Assembly (NCBI RefSeq): GCF_030052815.1
Contig: NC_079496.1
Location: 5,704,001 to 5,768,000 of the forward strand
Source of the DNA: Hevea brasiliensis
Taxonomy: Eukaryota > Streptophyta > Magnoliopsida > Malpighiales > Euphorbiaceae
Length of the DNA stretch: 64,000 nucleotides
Direction: 5' to 3'
The notes below the pieces were generated by a model. It searched no databases. It was not told the origin of the DNA and worked only from the letters and a program-made list of their open reading frames with translations. Positions 1 through 10,202 of the stretch are shown piece after piece. Positions within the stretch are counted from its first letter, which is position 1, and each line of letters begins with the position of its first letter. Made by a program: the position numbers and the translations under genes.

Positions 1-1
1 A

Positions 2-1002
2 CTTTCTCAAGCATTTTTAGCTCAATATTTTCCACCAAGCAAGACAGCTAAGCTAAGAAATGAGCTGACTTCTTTCAAACCTAGAGATGATGAGAGCTTG
101 TATGAAGCATGGGAGAGGTACAAGGATTTGCAAAGGAGATGTCCACATCATGGGATTCCTAAGTGGATGCTTGTTCAACACTTTTATAGTGGAGTTTCAC
201 CAGCTATTAGAAGTACAATTGATGCATCTTCTGGAGGTGATCTTATGGAGAAATCTGAAGATGAAGCTTTTTCTGCTCTTGATAAAATTGCTTATAACAA
301 CTACCAATGGAGTTGTGAGAGGAATGAGATCAAGAAACCAGCTGGTATGTTTGAGCTTGATGCCATGAATATGATTAATGCTAAGTTTGATGCTTTGACA
401 AGGAAGATGGACAAGCTAAGCATGAAAGTAGATTCTTCAGCTGGAGGTTCTAGTAATTCAGTAGAAGTTGGAGCTGCAAATGTCAATTTTGCAGCAGTTT
501 TTTCTGCACTTAATCAAGATTTTTCAAGTGAGCAAGTGGATTATGTGGGGAACTACAATCAAAGACCAGGTGGTAACTCATTTTCTGCAACTTATGATCC
601 AGCATGGAGAAACCACCCCAATTTCTCTTGGGGAGGTAGACAGGGGCAAAATCAGAATTTTCAGCAACCTTCTGGATATCAATAAAATCAGAATTTTTAG
701 CAGAATAGAGGTCCTCCTCCTGGAATTTCTAAACCTCAAAATGCATCTGCTCCACCTCTACCACAACAAGCACAACCAGACAAGACGGGTAGGTTAGAAG
801 CTATGATTGAAACTCTACTTGTGAGCCATCAAAGTCAACAAGAAATGATTTCTCAATTAGTATCTAAAGTGGATCAAATGGCAACACACAACAAGATGTT
901 AGAGAATCAAATAGCCCAACAAGCTGCTCTTCAAGTAACAAAGCATTTGGGAAGCTCCCTAGCCAGCCAGAAAATTCAAGAGAGCATTGCAAGGATATTA
1001 CA
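2..1002 (+). pseudogene. gag: gag (capsid-like) pseudogene, Athila copy 1, 5' truncated by window
   Basis: Encodes the structural Gag polyprotein that would form the cytoplasmic virus-like particle. The frame is open from base 2, with the retrotransposon Gag core (motifs FPPSKTAKLRNE, ESLYEAWERYKDL, CPHHGIPKWM) over about 2-330, followed by a Gln/Asn-rich stretch. The same core is in the complete copy at 59133-61004. In-frame TAA at 683-685 and TAG at 698-700 interrupt the Gln-rich region. After about 940 the reading moves to the frame used downstream, seen as a TLRSGK motif conserved in both copies. No CCHC zinc knuckle is visible. Non-functional as it stands. Confidence 0.9.
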
Positions 1003-2481
1003 TTGAGGAGTGGAAAAATATTGGAGAATGGAGATAAAAAAATTGAAGAGAAAATTGAAGAAGAGAAAAACAGAAAAGGAGATGAACAAACTGAAGCTGG
1101 AGTTAGAATTGGAGCTGAGAAAGAAAATTCAGTGGAAGAAAAAGGAAGTAAGGAGAAGGAGAGCAAAGAAGAAGAACCTAAATATGTTGCACCTAAAGCC
1201 TACATGCCACCTTTACCATTCCCACAAAGGTTTCAGAAAGCGAAATTGGATAAACAATTTGGGAAGTTCTTGGAAGTATTGAAGTCTTTGCATGTGACTA
1301 TTCCTTTCACTAATGCCTTAGCACAAATGCCTTCATATGCCAAATTTTTGAAGGAGATTTTATCTAACAAGAAGAAATTGGAGGAATTTGAGATTGTAGC
1401 TCTCACGGAAGAAAGCAGTGCTATCTTGCAAAATAAGCTTCCACCCATACTGAAAGATCCTGGAAGTTTCTCCATACCATGTCACATTGGGGATATCAGT
1501 ATAGATAAGGCTTTATGTGATCTTGGAGCCAGTGTTAGTCTGATGCCATTGTCTATCTATGAGAAAGTGAAGATTGGAGAAATGAAGCCTACTACTATCT
1601 CACTATAGTTAGCAGATAGGTCTATTAAATTTCCAATTGGGGTAATTGATAATGTTCCTCTGAAAGTTGGAAAATTTTTCATACCAGTAGATTTTGTGGT
1701 ATTGGAGATGGAGGAGGATGTACACATTCCTATTATTCTTGGTAGACCTTTCCTTGCTACTGCTGGAGCTGTGATTGATGTAAAAAATGGGAGGCTTACA
1801 TTAGAAGTTGGGGAAGAGAAAGTTGAATTTAATTTGTTTCAAGCAATGAAAAAGAAAGATGATTCAAATTCATGCTTGAGAATTGATGTGATAGATGAAG
1901 AGGTCAGAGAAGTGCTTAAAAAGCAACATCCTAAAGATCCCTTAGAAGCTTGTTTGGTTCATAACATCAAAAAAGGGGACGAGATTGAAGAAGCTGCAGA
2001 ATATGTTACAATTTTGGAAGGAAATCCACCTTTACCTATGGCTGATATTGAAAAGATTGGGGACTTAAAGCAAGATACAACTTCATCATCAAAGCTTGAA
2101 AAAAGTGAAGCACCTAAGGTAGAGTTGAAACCTCTTCCAACAAATCTCAGGTATGCTTTTCTAGGTCAAAATTCTACATATCCTGTGATTGTTAGTGCTA
2201 AATTGACTGATTGTGAGGTTGAAAAATTATTAAGAGTTCTTAGAAAGCATAGAAGGATAATTGGTTATACCATTGATGATATTAAAGGAATACATCCTTC
2301 TATGTGCATGCATAGAATTTTGTTGGAAAATAATCATAAAGCCTCTCGAGAGTCACAGAGGAGATTGAATCCAAATATGAAAGAGGTTGTGAAAAAGGAA
2401 ATCTTGAAATTGCTTGATGCAGGTATCATTTACCACATTTACGACAAAGAATTGGGTAAGTCCAGTTCATGTTGTACCTAA
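1003..2481 (+). pseudogene. gag C-terminus and aspartic protease region, Athila copy 1
   Basis: This frame starts with a Glu/Lys-rich linker (about 1003-1180), then a conserved block (PQRFQKAKLDKQFGKFLEVL, MPSYAKFLKEILSNKKKLE) also present in the other copy. The protease-like domain lies near 1470-1800: DLGASVSLMPLSIYEK carries a D-L-G-A active-site motif, where many retropepsins have D-T/S-G-A, followed by an IILGRPFLATAGA flap/hydrophobic block. An in-frame TAG at 1606-1608 cuts it within the protease. The stretch 1850-2480 is the connector into RT and ends by frameshift near 2450, where reading continues in another frame. The product would process the polyprotein; here it is dead. Confidence 0.85.
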
Positions 2482-3700
2482 GAAAGGGGGCATCACAGTA
2501 GTGAAAAATGAAAATGATAAACTAATACCTACAAGGACTGTAACTGGATGGAGAATGTGTATAGACTATAGGAAATTGAATAATGCAACTAGAAAGGACC
2601 ATTTTCCATTACCATTTATAGATTAAATGCTTGAGAGACTAGCTCATCATTCTTATTTTTGCTATTTGGATGGCTATTCAGGATTCTTTTAGATCCCTAT
2701 TCACCCAGATGATTAGGATAAGACTACCTTCACATGTCCTTATGGTACCTTTGCATATCGAAGGATGCCATTTGGACTATGTAATGCCCCTACTACATTT
2801 CAAAGATGTATGATGTCCATATTTTCTGACATGATTGAGGATATTATGGAAGTGTTCATGGATGATTTTTCTGTATATGGTAAATCTTTCGATGAATGCT
2901 TATCTAACTTTTTTAAGTTTTTGCAGAGATGTGAAGAGTTCAATTTAGTTTTAAATTGGGAAAAGTGCCATTTTATGGTACAAGAAGGAATTGTTTTGGG
3001 ACATCTTGTGTCAAACAGGGGTATTTAGGTGGATAAAGCAAAGGTAGAAATTATTGAGAAAATGCCACCCCCAACATCCGTGAAGGGAGTGAGGAGTTTC
3101 TTGGGGCATGCTGGATTTTACAGGAGATTCATCAAGGATTTCTCTAAGATTTCTAAGCCTCTTACCAATTTATTGAGTAAAAATGTGGAATTTAATTTTG
3201 ATACTAATTGTATGAATGATTTTTGCAGGATAAAGGAAGCTTTGATATCTGCTCCTATTATGTAGCCACCCGATTGGTCATTACCTTTTGAGTTAATGTG
3301 CGATGCTAGTGATTATGCCATTGGGGCTGTTTTGGGACAAAGGAGAGATAAGAAGGTGTATGCAATATACTATGCAAGTAGGACCTTAGATGATGCTCAA
3401 ATAAATTACTCTACTACAGAGAAAGAGTTTTTGGCAGTGGTATTTGCAGTAGACAAATTCAGGTCCTATCTTGTGGGGTCTAAGGTAATAGTGTACACGG
3501 ATCATGCAGCTATCAAGTATCTCCTTCAGAAAAAAGAGGCTAAACCTAGATTGATAAGGTGGGTGCTACTCCTTCAAGAGTTTGACTTGGAAATTAAAGA
3601 TAAGAAAGGAGTAGAAAGTGTGGTAGCAGATCATCTATCTAGATTGAGGCAACAAGGGGATAATTTGGGAAAAGAACCCCCAATAGATGATTATTTTCCT
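2450..3700 (+). pseudogene. reverse transcriptase and RNase H pseudogene, Athila copy 1
   Basis: RT motifs in order: VHVVPKKGG, GWRMCIDYRKLNNATRKDHF, MPFGLCNAPTTFQRCMM, then the catalytic box VFMDDFSVYG (Y/F-x-D-D, here FMDD), LGHLVSNRG and SFLGHAGFYRRFIKDFS. RNase H follows with [37 protein letters not shown] and VVADHLSR. All of it lies in one frame but is broken by TAA 2624-2626, TAG 2690-2692, TAG 2714-2716, TAG 3026-3028 and TAG 3263-3265. At four of these five the other copy in the window has Gln; at 3026 it has Glu. The role would be cDNA synthesis inside the particle. Confidence 0.93.
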
Positions 3701-5034
3701 GATGAACAACTGTTAGTAATCATGAATGCAAAAATCCCTTGGTATGCAGATTTTGTAAACTATCTAGTGTGTGGAATCCTTCCACCTGACCTAACATGGC
3801 AGCAGAAGAAGAAATTTCTTTTTGATGTGAAGGATTATGATTGGGAAGAGCCATTTTTGTTTAAGAGATATGGAGATGGGTTGATTAGAAGATGTTTAGC
3901 TGATGAGGAGATAGGGAATGTTATTAAAGATTGCCATTCTTCACTTTATGGGGGTCATATGAGTGTGACAAAGACTGCAGAAAAAGTTCTTCAAGCAGGG
4001 TTCTTTTGGCCACACATGTATAAGGATGTGAGGAAATTTATAAAAGCATGTGATAGGTGTCAAAGGATGGGTAATATCTCGAAGAGAGATGAAATACCCC
4101 TCCAAAATATATTGGAAGTGGAACTATTTGATGTGTGGGGCATTGATTTCATGGACCTTTTCCATCATCCTTGGGACACAAATACAGTTTAGTTGGAGTA
4201 GATTATGTGAGCAAATGGGTTGAAGCTATACCATCTCCAACTAATGATGTTAGAGTTGTGATTAAATTCCTTAAAAAGTTCATTTTCACAAGATTTGGAA
4301 CTCCACGTGCCATTATAAGTGATGGAGGTTCTCATTTTTGCAACCATCAATTTGAAAGATTATTACAAAAATATGGAGTGAAGCATAAGGTTGCAACACC
4401 CTACCATCCACAAACTAGTGGTCAAGTGGAGATCTCAAATAGAGAGTTGAAAAGAATTCTTGAGAAAACAGTGAATAGTTCAAGGAAAGATTGGTCACTA
4501 AAGTTAGATGATGCTCTTTGGGCCTATAGAATAGCTTTTAAAACTCCTATTGGCACCACCCCATTTAGATTGATTTATGGGAAAGCTTGTCATTTACCTT
4601 TGGAGTTAGAGCATAGAGCATATTGGGCTATAAGGACACTGAACTTTGACTTGAAAACTGCAGGAGAAAAAAGAATGTTGCAACTAAATGAACTCGAGGA
4701 ACTTAGATTGGATGCTTATGAAAATGCAAAGCTTTACAAGGAAAGAACTAAGAGATGGCATGATAAGCATATTAGGAGGAAAGAATTTCAGGAAGGGGAT
4801 GTTGTTCTTCTATACAACTCTAGGTTAAGGTTATTTCCCGGAAAATTAAAGTCAAGATGGTCAAGGCCCTACACTGTTATAAAGGTATACCCCTATGGAG
4901 CTGTTGAGATAGGCAATGAAACCTCAGGGACTTTCAAAGTTAATGGGCAGAGATTAAAGCACTATATTGTTGGAGAACCCACACAAAAGGTTGTAGAGGT
5001 TTCACGGCTTGGTTCTCCAACCAGGGATACTTAG
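3701..5034 (+). pseudogene. integrase pseudogene, Athila copy 1
   Basis: The integrase zinc-binding domain is visible as an H-H-C-C pattern ([14 protein letters not shown], then CDRCQRMG) at about 3930-4080. The DDE core runs from GIDFMD (4141-4155) through SDGGSHF (near 4320) to [10 protein letters not shown] (near 4410-4445). A frameshift near 4160-4190 separates the first catalytic Asp from the rest. The C-terminal part has a [24 protein letters not shown] block and ends at TAG 5032-5034. No chromodomain is seen, which fits Athila rather than a chromovirus. It would insert the cDNA into host DNA; the frameshift inactivates it. Confidence 0.92.
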
Positions 5035-6159
5035 GAGATTTGGAGTGGAAGGTCAAGCTTAAGACCTTAAACAAGCGCTTCTTGGGAGGCAACCCAAGCG
5101 TATCCTTTTATAGTTTATTAATTTTCCATTTCATTTCATTTTCAGTTTTTACCCTCATTAAACTCAAAAGTGACATTTGTTTATCTTTTGTAGGTCATTC
5201 ATGAAGATTGGGCAAATTAACATATGTAGCAAAAACAAAGAATTAAAGGGAAGCAAGTATACAGCAAAATTCTGCACTTTATGCAGTACTTGTGAATAGT
5301 AACACCTCTAAAATTGTGCTAAATTGCTGATGTTGCAATCTACTTGATAGCACATGTTTAATTTTGTGTCTTATGTAAATTTTGTGAAATGCAACTTAAA
5401 TGAGGATCAATTTTGATATTTAGGACTGATGTGAGCTTTATTGAAATGCAAAAATAGTATTTGTTAAGTTTTACCTTTTAGTGTATATATAATTTTGTAG
5501 TCTGTTAGGAATTTACATGTTTTTGTTTGAATTGCTGCTAGTTTTTGTAGTCTGTAGATTTTTGTTACTGTTCATGCTGCTTAAAAGGTCAATTTCTATA
5601 TCTTTTTTGCAATTCTTAAATGTTTGGAACTTGTCTCAAATGCTGCTGAAATGTACTTTTGGTATAAGTATAGAAAGGAGACCATTTCATTAAGTGTGCA
5701 AAAAGGTAGTCACAATTGGTGCCTCAATTGAAAAAATGCTTGCATAAGCTAAATGAACATATACAGTGTTTGATGAGTTCTAAGAGATGATGAGCTTAAA
5801 TTCCTCAATTTTATGGTGTTTGTGCGTATTTGGTAATTGCTGAGGGTCATGATAGCATTCCATAGCATTTGGACTGCTTTTGGTAAGCAAAACTATAATT
5901 TTTCCCAAAACCTGCCGAAACTTGCTGATGATGTTGCTTGTCAAGCAGAGTCCTAAGCAAATTCTGCTGAACCTTATGCTTAACCCAAAGCATGGCCCAA
6001 AGTACCAGATGTCTGCCCCACATTTTAAAAAGCCCAAAACTTCCGCCATTTTTATAAAAGCCTCGCCCTCACTCCCAATAAGCTTCGCCGACTCCCTTCC
6101 CACACCATTTTTTCTGGCAATTTTTACGGGAAGCTGAAAAGTTTCTTTCTTTTCATTAA
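5035..6159 (+). other. pol to third-ORF spacer with repeat cluster and TATA-like box
   Basis: No coding sequence. About 5880-6000 holds a cluster of related short words built on TGCTGAA, GCTTAA, AAGCA and CCGAAACTTGCT, similar to the cluster in this element's own LTR (10460-10690). It is followed by GCCCAAA-type words and a TATA-like box TATAAAAG at 6053-6060. The first ATG of the third-ORF region is about 100 bp further on, at 6160. The complete copy has the same order (54471-54930). Confidence 0.6.
6053..6060 (+). promoter_or_regulatory. possible internal TATA box upstream of third ORF
   Basis: TATAAAAG lies 107 bp before the ATG at 6160, in a GC-richer context (GCCTCGCCCTC follows). A matching TATA-like box sits at the corresponding place in the complete Athila copy (54568-54574, - strand). 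Promoter activity is inferred from position only. Confidence 0.4.
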
Positions 6160-8024
6160 ATGGTGAGAACTAAAATGTGGTCTACCCACAAACCCAAACC
6201 CAGCAGATTTTGACATTCTGTCAGATCGAAAATGGGTATTCCATCCTTCCTACCCACAAACCCTAACCCCAGCCCCAGTCCGCCGCTCCCTCAGTCGCCA
6301 CCACCGCAAACGCCGTCGTTACTCAGTCACCACCACTACCCCCAAGCCAAACACCACCTCTCATTCCGCCAACTCCCCTCTCGCCGCAAACTAAACCGCA
6401 AAATGAAATACTAGTTTTCGACACTCAGTTCCCAGAACCAGTACCTGAACCTGAGCCTACTCAAACGAAGTCTAAAGATAAAACTAAAAAGGTTGCAGGT
6501 AGACCTAAGAAAACCCCTGTCGGAAAACGGAAGAGAGTACCCTCTGTTCCTTTCGACCTAAACTCTCCACCTCAACCTTCCTCTGAACCAGTCAGCAAAA
6601 GGACTAGGTCCTCCTCGCAAATTCCAGCACTAGCGGTCCAAACACCTGTATCTCAGTCACCCTTAAACTCTCCAGCAGCACCTGCGTCATCTGCCGATAA
6701 TATAGAGGAGGTAATTTCTCCATTACCTTGGGCTTTTAAGGATATGGATATGAAAAATGCTTATGAGAAATTAACTTCTAAACCTATTTTGGCAAACAAA
6801 TATATGGATGAGCAGATTTTAAAGGAATTAAGCATTTATGACTCTGTATTTGCCTATTTGGATGCTATCAGTTGGACTAAATTTGCTAGGATTAGGGAAC
6901 CAGTGTACAAGGATTTGACCCTAAAATTTTTGAGTTCTTTAAGGCTGAATTTCAAATCAACAGTACCTGAGCATAAGGATGTGATATATTTTCGATGTGC
7001 TGGAATTGATAGGGAGTTAGACATGGATGCTATGAATGCAATTTTTGGTTTTCAGGATTCAGGGTATAAAAATATTGAGTGGCAGCAAACTTTTTATGAC
7101 CCTGTTCAATTCTGGAGAGATATTGCACCTTTTGGGGGTTATTATAGACAGAGGACTGCAAAAGCCTCTAGGATAGTTGATCATGTGTTGAAATACCTCC
7201 ATAGGTTCATTTCTTACACTGTTTTAGGAAGGGGACACAGTAATAGTATTGTGGGTGCTGGAGACTTATTTTTCCTGTGGTGCATGAAGGAGAGAAAACA
7301 AGTAAGCACAGCCCATTTCATAGCTACTCATTGGCACCAAATTGTCACAAAGCATACCAAAGGTAGTATAGTTTTTGGGGGGTATATAACTGCTATAGCA
7401 AACTCATTTAGCTTTGATGCTAGTCTATATAAGCTGCTGCTAATTTCTGGTGAATCATATATAGACAGCACAATGTTGCTGCACATGGATGTTTGTGAGA
7501 AAGTTGGCCATACCTATACTCTGTTACAGCAGCATCCTGAAACCACTGGTACTGCAGACCCCACTACCTTTGCACCAGCAGAACCCCAACCAACCACTAC
7601 CCCACAGTTTTCAGCAGACATTTTGTCCCTCTTAAGATCCTTGGAATCCAGAATAGCAAGTTTCACTGTCCAACCATCTGTTCCCTCACCTGACACCACA
7701 GAAATCCTTGCTACCTTGAAGAGCTTAGAAGTCAAAATTGATATCATGGGTCAGCAGCAGGTTAACCAAAAGAAGAAGCTAGAAAAGAAACTTAAAAATA
7801 GATTTTTATCTCTTAAAAAGAAACAGAAGCAGCATCAACTTCAAATGTTGGAGCTCTACAACAAATTGGCCCAATCTTATAACAATTTATATCATTGGGG
7901 CCAAGACATGCTTCAAGAAATGAAAGACCTCACAGAAAATTTGGAAACTGCTTCTGAAGCTTCGGATCACAATGAACCTACTGCAGCACCTGAAGTAGAC
8001 CCTGGTGCAGCAGCAAAGCCTTGA
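6160..8024 (+). pseudogene. Athila third ORF ('env-like'), near-intact but with broken N-terminus
   Basis: The main frame is open from 6267 to the TGA at 8022-8024 (585 codons) with its first ATG only at 6744. A likely original start, ATG 6160, lies in another frame with a TGA at 6211-6213, so at least one frameshift and one stop have removed the natural N-terminus. Architecture: Pro/Ser/Thr-rich N-terminus (6267-6460), a basic Lys/Arg cluster at 6468-6536 (PKKTPVGKRKR), a conserved core at about 6830-7490 (ISWTKFA, YFRCAG, FWRDIAPFGG, TVLGRG, DLFFLWC, IVFGGYITAIA), a Pro/Thr linker (7540-7690), and a charged heptad-like coiled coil (7695-7960). The core matches the domain often annotated as 'putative plant transposon protein'. 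I see no signal peptide or transmembrane segment. Function is unknown; the envelope label rests on position only. Confidence 0.8.
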
Positions 8025-10187
8025 CAGCAGAACTTGATCAGTAGCAATAGTTTTAATTTCTATTTTAGGTTTATTTTGTAATCTGTCTATTTTAATTTTC
8101 AAACTTTAGTAATAGTTGTAATACTTTGGTAATTAGTTTTTATGATTATACTTGCACTTCTTTCCTTTAGTTAACTTTATTTTATTTTATTTTCTGCTAT
8201 GGACATAGTTACTCTGTGAATGCTTTTTGGTTTAATTTTTGATTTAACTGTTAGATTCTATTTCTTTACACTTTTTCATTTTCTTACACATTATTTTTGC
8301 ACTTTATCTTTTTCTTCAATCCTAATTTTGTTGACATTGATGAGTTGCACAATTTTCTTTAAGCCGCATCTGTTTTACATCATTTGGAGGTAACAGCTTA
8401 CCCTTTTACCATTTATGCTTATGATATGTTGCCAATGCTTATGCTTTCGCTTTACCCTACGCAACAGGTTAAGCAACATCTTAAGCAGTGTAAATTCATA
8501 CATTTGGGATACTTTTTCACATTTTTCTCTTTAAAGCTTCATTGTTAATATCATTTTGAGCTAATTTTAGAATTCTTGAGCTTATATTGATTTAATCCTC
8601 AATTGTATAAATTTCATTAATTGAGTAATTCACACAATTTTGCCCATCTTTGCATTCATTTTAAACATTGAGGACAATGTTTCATTTGAGTTTGGGGGTG
8701 AGGGCAAAATTTTTGCAAAATTTTTAAAAAAATTTTCATTCATTCATTTATTGCATTTCATTCATTCATATATAGATAATTCATACACTTATACATAAAC
8801 CACACACATGTCTATACTTATATACATACATTTGCATATAGTTTTCATATAGATTACACTTAGTTTTAATTCGATTTATGCATTCATTTTAGGATCATGC
8901 ATATCATAAAAATAATTTTTTTACCTTGTCCTTAGAGGATTGAGAATTGCTTTGAAGAGCAATTAAGCTTACTTTTAGAAGGGTTTGATGGATTGAAAGT
9001 TCTGGATAGGTGCAAAGTTATTAAATTCTTGCCTTAGTTTATATCTTCTTAGCCAAGGGCCACCCAATCAATTGCATTGACTTTGAGTGCTTAGAGAAAA
9101 CTCTAGGGTGAGAAGTAGCTAATTGATGTCTCACCAATCCTAGAACAATCTTTTTAAACCTTTCAAGGCGAAATCATAACATACACTTGAAAAAGAAATG
9201 ATCTAGGCATTCTTTGAATTTTAAACCCATATTTTAGCTTTAGCCAATCTCACTTTAAAATTTCCCTTTGGAACCAATTTGAGCCTACATTTATCCCTCT
9301 TATTCCTTTGGAACCCACATCAATGCCTAGCCATAAACCCAAACACTTACTTACCCTCCATGAGAATAATTCTTCGAGTGATAGATACACTTAAAAAAAA
9401 AAAATAAAATAAAATAATAATAAAAAAATAATAATAATAATTAGTTGGGAGAAGTGACTAAAATAAAAAAAAAAAACTAGCAAATTCAATTATGGTATGT
9501 AAAGGAATTCACCACTCAAGTACACAAAGAAATGAGTTTGGGGGTGAATTGAAAGGGACAATTATAATTCAAAGTCAATGTTTTTATGTAGTCCCTCTAA
9601 AAGCTTCAAAATTATATGCTAGTATTGGTGAATAGTTATAAAGTTCCTTCTTCCAAATGATTCAAGTGATTTAAAAAAAAAAAAAAATTTTGTATGTCTT
9701 GATCTTTTAATAATTTGATTATTCTCATATTTTGTTACCTTTATCTTTTTCTTGTTAGCCACATTATCACCCCCTTAGCCCCATTACAACCCTTGGAAAT
9801 CCTTTTGATCTTTTGATGGTGTTTTGCTACATTAGTGGAAATTAGAATAGGAGAATTGCATATGGGATTGTGATATCACTAATACATTCATTTACTTCCA
9901 CCATTATTTGAGACACCTTAGTTATGGATTACCCTATAGTCTATTTAGGTATGATTATTCTTTGTGATTGATTGGTTTGGGCTTGATAATATGGATAATT
10001 GACCTAAGGCTAAGCGGTGATAACTTTGGTAAGGATTGAACTCTTTGCATCTTGAAAGTGGGTATATGGTTTGTTGGTAGCTAAAGGTAAGCTTGAGAGT
10101 TTGGATAAGTAATTTTCATAAAATTAAGGTTAGGTACCCCAAATTGCATTAATTGTTTTTAATTTGCTTGAGGACAAGCAAAGGTTT
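8025..10187 (+). other. 3' non-coding region of Athila copy 1
   Basis: About 2.2 kb with no usable ORF. It contains a repeat cluster at 8390-8500 (TATGCTT, AGCTTACC, GGTTAAGCAACATCTTAAGC), an inverted repeat at 8663-8682, PPT-like GAGTTTGGGGG tracts at 8688 and 9535 besides the true PPT at 10188, and an A/AAT-rich simple repeat at 9391-9479. The corresponding region of the complete copy (50789-52835) has a similar length and shares several of these motifs, so its organisation is kept although it encodes nothing obvious. Confidence 0.7.
8663..8701 (+). repeat. palindrome plus PPT-like tract, 3' of third ORF
   Basis: AAACATTG-AGGA-CAATGTTT (8663-8682) is a perfect 8-bp-arm inverted repeat with a 4-nt loop. 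It is followed within a few bases by GAGTTTGGGGGTGAGG. The same pair occurs at the matching position in the complete copy (52253-52293, - strand), there with 7-bp arms. Confidence 0.75.
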
Positions 10188-10202
10188 GAGTTTGGGGGAA
10201 TT
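10188..10202 (+). promoter_or_regulatory. polypurine tract (plus-strand primer) of Athila copy 1
   Basis: GAGTTTGGGGGAATT lies directly before the TG that opens the LTR. In the complete copy GAGTATGGGGGAATT occupies the same place. PPTs prime plus-strand DNA synthesis in LTR retroelements. Confidence 0.85.
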
